DNA from: CALGKJ01 sp049322695
Lineage (GTDB): Bacteria; Bacillota; Clostridia; Lutisporales; Lutisporaceae
Length of the DNA stretch: 64,000 bases
Direction of reading: 5' to 3'
Assembly: GCA_049322695.1 (NCBI GenBank)
Contig: JBMORW010000039.1
Location: 1 to 64,000 of the forward strand
Positions 8,310-17,300 of this stretch are shown here, piece after piece; the stretch's first letter is position 1, and the number at the start of each line of letters is the position of its first letter. The notes beneath the pieces are model-generated. The model was not told the origin of the DNA. It did not search any database and saw only the letters and a program-made list of their open reading frames with translations. Both the position numbers and the translations under genes were made by a program.

Positions 8310-8751
8310 GAACAACTCGTCACTTTATATGCTGCTTTTGGTTATGGGAGCTATGAATAGTGCTATAGTGCTGGTCAACGGACTTTTGGCTAAATACACC
8401 AATATGTATCTTGGAGGACTTATTGTTCATCTGGTTGGTTTTATTCCTTCTTTGATGCTTTTTCTAATATTTGACATGGATAAATTAAGTAAATGGAACA
8501 GTACCTTTAAGAGCAATAAAAAGATTTTTACTGCGGGCTTTATGGGCTCAATTATACTCTTAATGTCAGCATTTTGTATGAGTACCGTCGGAGTATTTGT
8601 AACGTCCATAGCAATGGTTGCAGGTCAGTTTGTACTGTCAGTAATCATCGATATAAATGGTTATTTTGGATTTGAAATGGTAAAGCTGGGAGCAAGAAAA
8701 ACATGCGCTATCTTTATTATAGCACTTGGAATAATATTAATATCAATATAA
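8302..8751 (+). CDS. Half-size DMT family membrane protein (DUF606/YdcZ-like), first of a pair
   Basis: The 149-aa very hydrophobic protein has about five predicted membrane helices and a pattern like PF04657 (YdcZ/DUF606) transporters. The ATG at 8302 overlaps the end of the regulator gene and has GGCAGGTGA about 10 bases upstream. A GTG at 8290 is possible but lies within the SD-like segment. Residues near 65-70 (KSNKK) form a cytosolic loop. It is followed 14 bp later by a paralogue of nearly equal size, so the two may form a heterodimer. Substrate unknown. Confidence 0.78.
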   Translation: MNKNNSSLYMLLLVMGAMNSAIVLVNGLLAKYTNMYLGGLIVHLVGFIPSLMLFLIFDMDKLSKWNSTFKSNKKIFTAGFMGSIILLMSAFCMSTVGVFVTSIAMVAGQFVLSVIIDINGYFGFEMVKLGARKTCAIFIIALGIILISI

Positions 8752-8765
8752 ACAGGAGGAGTACT

Positions 8766-9227
8766 ATGAGTATATTGGCAGTAGTTCTTTCGGTTATTAT
8801 GGGAGCATTGTTTATAATAATCAGATCGTTCAATATGATGCTTGGAAAGCAAATTGGTATTTATGCTTCAAATCTTGTAAATCATATTGCAGGAGTTATA
8901 GGAAGCTCAATAATTTATTTAACAGTAATTATGATAGGTATACAAAGACATCAGCTTTATGAAAATGTGCCTATTTATGTATATGTCGGTGGCTTCATTG
9001 GAGCTACATTTGTTGTACTATCGAATTATTCCTTTTCCAAAACAACAGTAGTTACATCCACAATCCTAATACTTTGTGGACAATTTATCAGCTCTCTTGC
9101 CATGGATATACTGATACTAAATATTAGTATTAAGCCTACTGCTGTATTAGGTGCTGTGTTAATTATATTAGGGACAGTGCTATACAGTATAAAGGATAAG
9201 GCGACAAAAGCAGCAGCCGAAATCTAA
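8766..9227 (+). CDS. Half-size DMT family membrane protein (DUF606/YdcZ-like), second of a pair
   Basis: The 153-aa hydrophobic protein has about five predicted helices and the same fold class as the preceding gene. The start ATG is chosen for the perfect AGGAGGAG at 8754-8761; a longer upstream reading frame lacks a binding site. The C-terminus is Ala/Lys-rich (DKATKAAAEI) and cytosolic. Gene pairing under a Crp-like regulator suggests a regulated two-component small-molecule transporter, but the substrate is not evident. Confidence 0.78.
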   Translation: MSILAVVLSVIMGALFIIIRSFNMMLGKQIGIYASNLVNHIAGVIGSSIIYLTVIMIGIQRHQLYENVPIYVYVGGFIGATFVVLSNYSFSKTTVVTSTILILCGQFISSLAMDILILNISIKPTAVLGAVLIILGTVLYSIKDKATKAAAEI

Positions 9228-9243
9228 TCGGGTTGCTGCTTTT
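9207..9243. terminator. Bidirectional terminator between convergent genes
   Basis: A 13-bp stem (9207-9219 with 9231-9243, one G-T pair) overlaps the end of the second DMT gene. Ts follow on both strands, so it can end the DMT operon and the opposing sigma/DUF4179 operon. Confidence 0.8.
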
Positions 9244-9254
9244 GTATTATAGTA

Positions 9255-10658
9255 TTATTTTACTTCTATAATAAATTCACCCTGTATCCTGGTTGGATAA
9301 TCTGAAATAGTAAAAGTAAGTGGATTTACATACTCCTTATTTTTTGGAATAAGTATCTGAATGCTGGAGTTATAATCCTTTTCACCTTCAGTACTTCTGC
9401 TACTAGTGCCACAATCATAATATTTGTTTCCTGCCCCATCAGTAAACTCTGAACTGAAAATAGAGTATAAGAAGGATTCATCTCTCTCAGGCTTTCTAAG
9501 TAAAAACTCAAGATTTATGGTTTCTTCACCTGCATTATGACTATTTCCGTAGGTATATCCATTTAGCTTTAATAAGTTATGGGGTGCTTTTAAAAGCTTT
9601 TTGTTTACCAAGTCCAACACAACCTCCAGTTTATCCTTATCCAAAGCCCGGATACTGCTGCCCTTCAGGTACAGCTTATCTGGATTCTTGAAGTAGTTGC
9701 TTTCCAGATACAGTATTTTTCTGTTATCATCTATATGAGTAGCGGTAATTCCATTTTTGATTCCTGCCCAGACCTCACCTTCTTCATCTATAAACTGCAG
9801 ATCATCAAATGAGAAAATTTCCTTAGTATTTAGCGGATCATATTCAACTTCCAAAGCTATTCTTGTAGGATAGATTACAGCCTTGCCAAATGTAATCTTC
9901 TGACCTTCAACAGTAATTGTTTCATTGAGAGTGTATATTTGCTTCATGTTTTTAAACTTAGTCTTATCTATAGGTATTTTGATGTCCCACACAGATTCAA
10001 GAGTCAGAGGCTTAGATGGGCTCGGCACTTCTCCCACTCTTGCATCCTTCAAGCCTGTTTCCACCTTTGCAAGCTGGGCTTTAAGCGTAAGAATATCCGG
10101 TATATTAGTGTTCTCAGTAAAGCTTACTGATATAATATCATTAAATTTGCTGGCATCACCTTGAATAACGCTGTAGCTGAATGAAGCTGCAATATTATTT
10201 CCTGACTCATCCAACAGACTCACTTCATTAAGTTGAACCTTATACTTATTTTGGTTTTCCAGCGTGTAAAAAATAACCATACGAGTTTCATCTACAATAA
10301 TACTGTCAACAGTAAACCTTATGCCTTCATGCTCATCATATACATTTATATGCTGAATAAAATTGTTCTCAATAGCTGCCTTAAGCCCCTTATCATAATT
10401 TATCAGTTTTATGATATGCTTCAGAATGGGAACATCACTAAGGTAATCTGCGAACACAGGAGAAATTCTGACTATGGTTACAAATGATATCAGAAGGAAG
10501 CATGCAGCAATGGCTGAGGCTTTTTTTAACATGCTTTTCCTCTTCATATGCTCGGCTTTTCTGATTCCTGTCTTTATAAAGTCATTAATATTATGAGGTA
10601 TGGATACATCATCATAATTCTTCTTTTCCATATCCAATAGCTTGAAATTATCGGACAT
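9255..10658 (-). CDS. DUF4179 domain protein, membrane-anchored anti-sigma-like partner
   Basis: The protein of about 467 aa has a short cytosolic N-terminus, one membrane helix (about residues 45-65) and a large extracellular part whose first section matches the DUF4179 family. Such proteins are regularly encoded right after ECF sigma factors and are regarded as their anti-sigma/sensor partners. The gene overlaps the sigma gene by 11 bp, so they are translationally coupled. ATG at 10658 is preferred over GTG at 10667 because AAGG lies 8 bases upstream. The extracellular half probably senses an envelope signal, which is unknown. Confidence 0.85.
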   Translation of the reverse strand: MSDNFKLLDMEKKNYDDVSIPHNINDFIKTGIRKAEHMKRKSMLKKASAIAACFLLISFVTIVRISPVFADYLSDVPILKHIIKLINYDKGLKAAIENNFIQHINVYDEHEGIRFTVDSIIVDETRMVIFYTLENQNKYKVQLNEVSLLDESGNNIAASFSYSVIQGDASKFNDIISVSFTENTNIPDILTLKAQLAKVETGLKDARVGEVPSPSKPLTLESVWDIKIPIDKTKFKNMKQIYTLNETITVEGQKITFGKAVIYPTRIALEVEYDPLNTKEIFSFDDLQFIDEEGEVWAGIKNGITATHIDDNRKILYLESNYFKNPDKLYLKGSSIRALDKDKLEVVLDLVNKKLLKAPHNLLKLNGYTYGNSHNAGEETINLEFLLRKPERDESFLYSIFSSEFTDGAGNKYYDCGTSSRSTEGEKDYNSSIQILIPKNKEYVNPLTFTISDYPTRIQGEFIIEVK

Positions 10659-11163
10659 TACATTCACCTTCTTCCGACAGCATGATTCTGAGCTTCTTAA
10701 GTGCTTGATTAAGCCAGGTCTTTACTGTTCCTAAGGGTTTATCCATTATTTCTGAAATATCGCTAAGGGTAAAACCCTCGAAGTATTTCAGTATTATTAT
10801 GCTTTTATACTTAGTATCAAGCTGTTCTACCAATAGCCTGAACTCTATCTGCTCATCTCCGGAAGATAAATCTCTCATGCTTAGCACATATTCAGCTTCT
10901 TTGGCTTTATTTTTTTTCTCATCTATGCAGTAATTTATAAGTATTCTTATCAGCCAGGTTTTAAAGTATTTCGGTTGTTTTAGCTTTCTTATATTCAGCA
11001 GTGCTCTTACAGTTGTCTCTTGAACAGCCTCCAGTGCATCCTGCTCATTTTTAAAATAGGCATATGCTATTTTATATAATTGAGTTTTATGCTCACACAT
11101 AAGCTTATAGAAGGCATCACTATCCCCCTTTATCGCCAGGCTGCAGAGCTGTAGAGTATCCAT
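10648..11163 (-). CDS. ECF-type RNA polymerase sigma factor
   Basis: The 171-aa protein has sigma region 2 (about 20-85, with DALEAVQETTVRALLNI and the YFKTWLIRILINYC segment) and region 4 (about 115-165, with LSDISEIMDKPLGTVKTWLNQALKKLR). The start is chosen as ATG 11163 because GGAGGAG lies at 11171-11177 on the minus strand; ten upstream codons are probably not translated. It is cotranscribed with the DUF4179 anti-sigma-like gene. The SigV/SigW-like size suggests an envelope or antimicrobial stress role; target promoters are unknown. Confidence 0.92.
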   Translation of the reverse strand: MDTLQLCSLAIKGDSDAFYKLMCEHKTQLYKIAYAYFKNEQDALEAVQETTVRALLNIRKLKQPKYFKTWLIRILINYCIDEKKNKAKEAEYVLSMRDLSSGDEQIEFRLLVEQLDTKYKSIIILKYFEGFTLSDISEIMDKPLGTVKTWLNQALKKLRIMLSEEGECNVR

Positions 11164-11235
11164 AAAGCTTCTCCTCCTGCAATGATCTTTCACTTATTAG
11201 ACTGAAAAAACCAATAAATAGTTTTGCTGACTTAC

Positions 11236-11264
11236 ATAAAAATAAGGGCGATTTCGCCCTTATT
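11236..11264 (-). terminator. Intrinsic terminator of the ArsR-type regulator operon
   Basis: A perfect 10-bp stem (11241-11250 with 11255-11264) is followed on the minus strand by five Ts. It overlaps the stop codon of the 98-aa gene. Confidence 0.88.
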
Positions 11265-11556
11265 CAAACTTTTGTAAAACAACTGATTTTTGATGTGTTT
11301 TTATGAAGCTCATAATCTCATTATACATGTTCTTTGGGATGGAAAGCAGATTTTCAACTATCTCTCTTGGCATTTCTGAGAGACAGTCTGAGCAATAACT
11401 GCTATTCATTACTATATCCCTGCGAAGCTCAGCTGCTCTGATATGTGCTTCTTTAAGGCATGGCTGCATAGTACCGCTATCGGGCATTGACTCCGGAGTC
11501 CACTCGATAGTTTTGCCGCATTTTTTGCATGTGTTTCCTGATTTGTTTTCTGACAT
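11260..11556 (-). CDS. Small cysteine-rich (zinc-ribbon-like) protein of unknown function
   Basis: The 98-aa protein has CKKC at residues 10-13 and CSDC near 55-58, spacing that suggests a zinc ribbon, with a further Cys in between (QPCLKEAH). The second half is a charged helix. A clear AAGGGGG lies 7 bases before ATG. It is 12 bp after the ArsR-type regulator and shares its terminator, so both form one operon. I do not recognise a named family; a partner or auxiliary of the regulator is possible. Confidence 0.7.
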   Translation of the reverse strand: MSENKSGNTCKKCGKTIEWTPESMPDSGTMQPCLKEAHIRAAELRRDIVMNSSYCSDCLSEMPREIVENLLSIPKNMYNEIMSFIKTHQKSVVLQKFE

Positions 11557-11568
11557 AGATTTACCCCC

Positions 11569-12627
11569 TTAAATAATATTTATTTCAAGTTCGAACTCGC
11601 TTTTTAAAAACTTTACCAGCTTGGTAAACTGTGCTTTGTTTAATATATAATAGATTCTGTGGTCACGTCTTTCTAATGTTATCAGGTTTGCACTGGTCAG
11701 ATAATTTATATGGTAGGATACCGTAGCTGTTGTGATACCAAGCTTTTCTGCCAGTTGTTGTCCGTAATGCTCTTCCTTTAAAAGAAGCTTAAGTATTTCA
11801 AATCTCGTTTTATCCGATATATTTTTAAAAGCAATAAGACACTGCTCAACCTCGTTACTTCCTTGAAGCTTCTTTCGTATTTCTTCATAATTATTGCCAA
11901 TAAAAACATTAAGAGTGCTATTTTCATCTATAGCTATATTTACACCGAGAAGATAATAAGAAGTCCAGATTCTGATATTCTCAAAGTTTTCAGGTTTTAC
12001 CGTATTTCTCAGAAGCTCCTGTAAAAACCTATTGCCATCAGTTTCCACCTTGCTTTGAACAGCAGCTTTGAAAGATTTAATATTGGATTTGTAAGCGCTG
12101 TATAGCTCATTATATTTCTTTTGATAACCTAACATAAAATCGTTGAACTTATTAATCCAGCCCGGCAGATCATCAATAAAGCTAAATAGATTCCACTTAG
12201 AAGTAGGGCTGATATCAAGCTTTTTTATCGTGGATAGCATAGCTTTTTCATCCTTGATTATGCCCTTAAGGGCTTCATCCTCAGTGTCTGCATTCAATAA
12301 TTGACTAAACAGATAAAGCTTAATCTCATCACTGTTGCAATCTCTTAAATACTTTAGATAGTCCTCTAATGTTTTACTCTCCCATAATGCACCTTCATGT
12401 ATAAAAACCCTATACAGGTTTACATCTTTACTGAAGAAGAATTGCATGAGTTCAGGAAAGAAAGATGCATATTCAGCCACCTGTTTAATAATGTATTCAT
12501 TATCCTTACCTATTTCTATTTGATTGTTTTCCAGCTCCCTCCGGCTACAATCGATGTTATGTGCTCTATGCAGACTGACAAACATGTCATATATTTTACT
12601 TGAACTGTCGTTAAAGGATACTCCCAC
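11569..12627 (-). CDS. ArsR-type winged-helix regulator with large N-terminal domain
   Basis: The 352-aa protein has a C-terminal ArsR/SmtB-like HTH (about 260-345: LIAFKNISDKTRFEILKLLL, then the recognition segment GITTATVSYHINYLTSANLI and a wing with RRDHRIYY). The roughly 250 N-terminal residues are helical, rich in aromatic and charged residues, and resemble the unassigned sensor regions of clostridial long ArsR proteins. No metal-binding cysteine pair is visible in the HTH. The start is GTG with a weak GGTTGGTGA site. A good promoter and a pair of direct repeats lie upstream, divergent from a small ORF and an MFS exporter it may control. Confidence 0.82.
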   Translation of the reverse strand: MGVSFNDSSSKIYDMFVSLHRAHNIDCSRRELENNQIEIGKDNEYIIKQVAEYASFFPELMQFFFSKDVNLYRVFIHEGALWESKTLEDYLKYLRDCNSDEIKLYLFSQLLNADTEDEALKGIIKDEKAMLSTIKKLDISPTSKWNLFSFIDDLPGWINKFNDFMLGYQKKYNELYSAYKSNIKSFKAAVQSKVETDGNRFLQELLRNTVKPENFENIRIWTSYYLLGVNIAIDENSTLNVFIGNNYEEIRKKLQGSNEVEQCLIAFKNISDKTRFEILKLLLKEEHYGQQLAEKLGITTATVSYHINYLTSANLITLERRDHRIYYILNKAQFTKLVKFLKSEFELEINII

Positions 12628-12645
12628 TATATCACCAACCTATAC

Positions 12646-12699
12646 AACATTAGATAATTAACTTATATTAATAATAACATTAGATGCATTTCTAGTCAA
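12646..12699 (-). promoter_or_regulatory. Promoter and candidate operator of the ArsR-type regulator
   Basis: On the minus strand TTGACT (12699-12694) and TATTAT (12676-12671) are 17 bp apart. The 10-mer AACATTAGAT (plus-strand reading) occurs at 12646-12655 and 12676-12685, exactly 30 bp apart, one copy touching the -10 and the other just inside the transcript. This suits repressor half-sites on one DNA face. Promoter is well supported; operator role is inferred. Confidence 0.55.
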
Positions 12700-12761
12700 T
12701 ACTCATATGGATAAAAATTGTATTTTTACCAATTTGTAATTTGATTGTAATATTGGAATAG

Positions 12762-12791
12762 TTGACATATAAGTGGCATTAAAGGTAAACT
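12762..12791 (+). promoter_or_regulatory. Promoter of the small ORF/MFS unit
   Basis: TTGACA (12762-12767) and TAAACT (12786-12791) with an 18-bp spacer lie about 40 bp before the small ORF. The promoter faces away from the ArsR-type regulator gene. Confidence 0.5.
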
Positions 12792-12831
12792 ATATAAGGA
12801 TATAGAAATATTTTGAAAGGAGGTCGCGAGA

Positions 12832-12942
12832 ATGAAATACACAATGGTATTGGTAGACAATAATTATATTGCTTCTATTAATTCGAGCAATGGAAATAAC
12901 AGCGACCTGCAGACAGAATATTGCTATGGTATGGTTATATGA
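12832..12942 (+). CDS. Small ORF (36 aa), candidate leader or short peptide
   Basis: A perfect AAAGGAGG is followed 7 bases later by ATG and 36 codons ending in TGA. The peptide starts MKYTMVLVDNN, is rich in Asn/Ser/Tyr and ends CYGMVI. It has no signal peptide or recognised family. It lies between a promoter and two terminator-like hairpins ahead of an MFS exporter, so it may be a leader peptide for attenuation; a secreted or modified peptide exported by the pump is an alternative. Confidence 0.55.
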   Translation: MKYTMVLVDNNYIASINSSNGNNSDLQTEYCYGMVI

Positions 12943-12971
12943 TTTTATAAGCATATTTTCAGTCTAATATT

Positions 12972-13003
12972 GTCACGGGTCGTAATAGATGCCGTGACTT
13001 TTT
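12972..13003 (+). terminator. First terminator/attenuator before the MFS gene
   Basis: GTCACGG (12972-12978) pairs with CCGTGAC (12992-12998), then TTTTT. It stands 29 bp after the small ORF stop, so most transcripts may end here unless anti-termination occurs. Confidence 0.7.
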
Positions 13004-13016
13004 ATTTATCGAAAAG

Positions 13017-13061
13017 AAGTCATGGAGTACCTTTACACTAGGGTAAATCATGACTTTTTTT
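13017..13061 (+). terminator. Second terminator/attenuator before the MFS gene
   Basis: AAGTCATG (13017-13024) pairs with CATGACTT (13049-13056), with an inner TACC/GGTA stem, followed by seven Ts. It ends 22 bp before the MFS start codon and partly precedes its ribosome binding site. No separate promoter was seen between the hairpins and the gene. Confidence 0.7.
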
Positions 13062-13082
13062 ATTGGAGAGGGGAAGATTATA

Positions 13083-14351
13083 TTGAAAAGAATTATTGAC
13101 CTGTTTAGTCCTTACAGGGGTTTGCCCAGAGAAATCTACATACTGTTTGCATCCAGAGTTGTAAATGCAATGGGATGCTTCATAATGCCGCTGCTTACAC
13201 TGATATTAACGGATAAGATAGGGCTTACTCCTGAAAAGGCAGGTTTTTATATGAGTGCTGCGAGCCTTTTATATATGCCGGCAGGAGTTATAGGCGGCAA
13301 GCTTACAGATATGATAGGACGAAAAAAGATGATTGTCATATTTGACACGCTGGGTATTGCAGCTTATACGGTGTGCGGCTTTATGGAGCCGTCCATAAAT
13401 TTGATGTATATGATTATGCTTGCTGCTACTTTTATGACAATGGCTGGACCTGCACATGATTCATTGGTCGCTGATGTCACAACTCCAGAAAACAGGGATG
13501 GCTCTTATTCACTGCTTTATATGGGCTGGAACCTGGGATATGCACTTGGACCAATGCTTGGTGGGCTTTTGTATAAGAATTATTTAAACTGGGTATTTTT
13601 AGGGGATGCGCTTACTGCACTTATATCTACGAGTTTGATTATTTTCTTCGTAAAAGAAACTATAGGTAAAGCAAAGGAAGATATTACTGACAAGAGCAGA
13701 GTAAATGAGAGAAGTGAGAAAGGTTCCATTTTCTCGGTGCTTTTGAAAAGACCTGTGCTGGTGATGTTTACTCTTATAACCTTCTGGTATAATTTTGCGT
13801 ACTCACAATGGGGTTTTATGCTTCCTATACAAGCAAATGAAAACCTTACTAACGGAGCACAATTCTATACGATGATGGCAAGCTTTAATGGCTTGATAGT
13901 TATAGCTTTTACCCCACTTATAACCAAGCTTACCTCAAATATAAAGAGTATTAGGAAGATGGTAATAGGTGGCGTACTTTACGCGGTAGGCTTTGGTATG
14001 CTGGGCGTATTGAATACTTTGATATATTTCTTCATATCAGTATTCATATTCACGATAGGAGAGATAGTACTGTCCATAAGTACAATGCCTTTTATAGCAA
14101 ACCATACACCTGCTTCACACAGAGGAAGAATGAGCTCGGTATTGATGCTGACACTTGGTATGGGATATTCAATAGGACCTGCTGTTATGGGTAAGGTGAT
14201 TTCGGGCACTGGTGTAGCTAATGGTTGGCTGATAATAGGCGGAGTTGTGACAGTTGCTGCTGCATTGATGTATAGACTTGAGCTTTTTGAAGCGAAAAAA
14301 GCAGGTAAGGAAGAATCGGTTGATGTGCAGGATTGTGAAGAGGTAGTATAA
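13083..14351 (+). CDS. MFS transporter (drug-efflux-like)
   Basis: The protein of about 422 aa has 12 predicted membrane helices. The MFS loop 2-3 motif is visible as GGKLTDMIGRKKM near residue 75, and a GXXXGPXXGG-like motif appears as LGYALGPMLGG near 150. The start is TTG at 13083, supported by GGAGAGGGG; an ATG at 13050 lies inside a terminator stem without a binding site. It resembles multidrug exporters of the MDR group. Expression probably depends on read-through of two upstream hairpins. Substrate unknown. Confidence 0.85.
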   Translation: MKRIIDLFSPYRGLPREIYILFASRVVNAMGCFIMPLLTLILTDKIGLTPEKAGFYMSAASLLYMPAGVIGGKLTDMIGRKKMIVIFDTLGIAAYTVCGFMEPSINLMYMIMLAATFMTMAGPAHDSLVADVTTPENRDGSYSLLYMGWNLGYALGPMLGGLLYKNYLNWVFLGDALTALISTSLIIFFVKETIGKAKEDITDKSRVNERSEKGSIFSVLLKRPVLVMFTLITFWYNFAYSQWGFMLPIQANENLTNGAQFYTMMASFNGLIVIAFTPLITKLTSNIKSIRKMVIGGVLYAVGFGMLGVLNTLIYFFISVFIFTIGEIVLSISTMPFIANHTPASHRGRMSSVLMLTLGMGYSIGPAVMGKVISGTGVANGWLIIGGVVTVAAALMYRLELFEAKKAGKEESVDVQDCEEVV

Positions 14352-14352
14352 G

Positions 14353-14385
14353 AATAGGGCTTGGACTACAAATCCAAGCCTTATT
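14353..14385. terminator. Bidirectional terminator between MFS gene and signalling gene
   Basis: GGCTTGGA (14358-14365) pairs with TCCAAGCC (14373-14380) and the stem extends with A/T pairs on each side; Ts follow on the plus strand. It separates two convergent genes. Confidence 0.82.
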
Positions 14386-17300
14386 TTTCGCTTATTTCAT
14401 CCAGCAGGCTCTTGCATTTTTTTGTATCTGTATGGTTTGAGCCTAGCTGCTTTTCAAATATATCCATTGCCGATTTTATATACTCATAAGCTTCGTTTTT
14501 TCTGCCTGCTGCCGATAGTATTTGACCAAGGAGCCGTAAAGAGACTGCTGTTTTGATATTGTGTTCTCCATATATGATTTTTTTTGCAGCTACTGCTTTT
14601 CTGCACCATTCTTCAGCTTCCTGATAGTGAGAGGTATGATAGAGTATCTCTGCAAGTGTTGTTTGTGCAATAGCAGCATCAGGATGTTCTTGTGAGAATA
14701 GTTTTACATATCTATCCAAAGCTTGTCTGATCCACTTTTCTGCTTCACTGTATTTTTTCATAAGCATTAGAACATCGGCAAGATTATTCATGCTTTTTGC
14801 AGTGTAATGATGCTTGGTACCTAAAAGTCTTTCACGTATATAAAGCACCTGCAAATAAAGCCTTTCAGCCTCCTGATAATTGCATTTATCAACACTGACA
14901 GCTGCGAGGTTGTTCATCACCCTGGTGGTATCAGGATGCTCCTTCCCCAGATTTTTAGAGAAGATTTCATAAGCTCTTTTGAATAAAAGTTCGGCCTCAT
15001 CATAGCTTTCCTTTGCAGTAAGGATGATTCCCAGACTGTTCAGGGTTTTTCCCACGCTCGTATGTTCACTTCCGAACAGACTCTCCTGAAGGGGTAGTAT
15101 GTACTTTGAAAGTTTCTCTGATTCGGCATAGCATCCTCTGTAATTGAGCAGCAGTATTATATCATTATAGCTGCTCAGTGTATCAGGGTGATCCTTTCCC
15201 AGATAGTTTTCTCTAGTATCCAGAATTATCTTGTAGTATTCCTCTGCTTCGGAGTACTTTCCTTCTCTTAGCAGGGAATCAGCTTTGTTTTTAAGTATTT
15301 CCAGCATAATGTTGTTGTTTTTGTCGTACAGCTGCAGCCCAGAATCATATGCCTTGTCAAATACTGCAATAGCTTCCTCGTATCTGCCGCTATTATAGAA
15401 GAACATTCCGATTCTTTTCATAATGGTGACAGAGTTTTGTGATATACCTTCTATGCTCAGATATTCATCCAGAGTATTCATATACTCTGATACAAAATCG
15501 AACTCCTCGCCAAGGAACAGCCAATAGCTCCACAACTCATATAGCATGCTGCTTTCATAATAAATATTGAAAACCTCAATCTTCGATATGAACGCTGCAA
15601 GCCTGGATTTTAGCTTTGATAGCTGCAAATGCCAGGGAAGTTCAAAAGCAATCCTTTTGCTTATCATTTGAGCTTCAAAATACGATGAAATCTTGGCATG
15701 CAGGCAAATCTGCGATTCTTCATCTGAGAGATATTTTTTATATGCAGCGTCCCTTATATAGTTATTGGAGAAACTAAGTATACCTTCACGGGTAGTAATA
15801 TAATAGTCCAGTGAGGATAATATTCCTGTCATGACAATACTGCTTAGTTCGCCTATAGACATTATTTCACCTTCGGTTAAGCCGTTCCTTGATAAGCACA
15901 TAAGAGAAAAGACTTTGCGTATCAACATACTGCCGAAATCATTTTCCAGCCTTTCCAGAACCTTGTCATAAAGTTCATACAAGTCCGCTGATGATAAATA
16001 GTAGCTGATTTTTTTTTCCAGATTATTAAAGTTTGTATATGCTTTGAGCTCTTCTATGAGAGTCCTTAGGAAAAGGGGATTGGAGCACTTTTCTTCATAC
16101 TGTGAATACCCGTTAAGCTCAGTATAGAAGCCTGCCTTGTATTTTCCCAAATGTCTTTCTATGATTAGTTCCCTGTCTGCTTTACTCAGAGGTTCAAGCT
16201 TTTGACAGCTCCAGTTATATGTGTCGAATCGTATAAAACCAGGGACATTAAGCGCAGTAAATATTGCACGGATTTTGGGCGGAAAGTATAGAGGAAGCCA
16301 ATCATAATTTGCACATTCCACTTGATCTATGGAATCAATCATAAGCACTAGCTTTTCGCTTTGTATTTTTGACAGCCATATGGGGAACTCAGTAATTATG
16401 GTTTTGCTTTCATTAGGTATGCTGTCTTTAAGCATATATCTTTCTTTAATTTCCTGCATGATTCTGAGCATTATGGATATTGCATCCTTGTCAAAGGCGT
16501 TGGTGAAGTGTATTATTATAAAGCTGTCCGGATGTGTCTTTTTATAATGATTATACCAGTAAGCCAGAAGAGAGGTTTTTCCTGAACCCTTTTCTCCGGT
16601 AATTACAATAGGCTGGCAGTCGCTTTCCACAAAGCTGTCCAGGAGACTTATATACCTTTTGTTTTCAATATAATCCTTGCTTTTGTATGCACTGTATACT
16701 TCGTGGGGTAGTCCCTTGCGCATATTGCCTGTTATAGTCTTATCAGTAATTATATCATCTATTTCTCCCTTGGTTAGCATATCAAGCAAGATATCTACAA
16801 GATTCTTATCTATCAGCCCAGCTTCAGCCTCATCCCTAAGAATCTTCATAACCAGATCCATAGGCATACGGTCGCGGTATGGTCTTACTGAGTAAAGTGC
16901 GTCGAAAATATCTGCAACCGAGACTATCCTTGCTTCCAGACTTATTGCATCACCGCTCAAGCCGTCAGGATAACCAGTGCCGTTCAGCTTCTCATGATGA
17001 TGCCTTATGGCATCCAGACACTTTTCAAAGCATGACAGCGGCTTGCATATATTCTCACCGATTATTGTATGTTCCTTCATTTTGGCAAACTCTTCATTAG
17101 TAAGCTTTCCTGGTTTGTTAAGTATGCTTTCGGGTATGCCTACCTTTCCTATATCATGTATATAGCCGGCTAACTCCAGTGATTTCAGCCTTTCTTCAGA
17201 AAGGTTCATCTTTTTGCCTAGTCTTCTGCATATGTTTCCAACTCTTCTTGTATGAAGATCAGTATAGCTGTCCTTGGCTTCAATAATATTTGCTAGCGAA

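Noticed and set aside
13050..13082. Earlier ATG start for the MFS gene at 13050
   Set aside because: The ATG lies in a terminator stem without a Shine-Dalgarno sequence, whereas the TTG at 13083 follows GGAGAGGGG.
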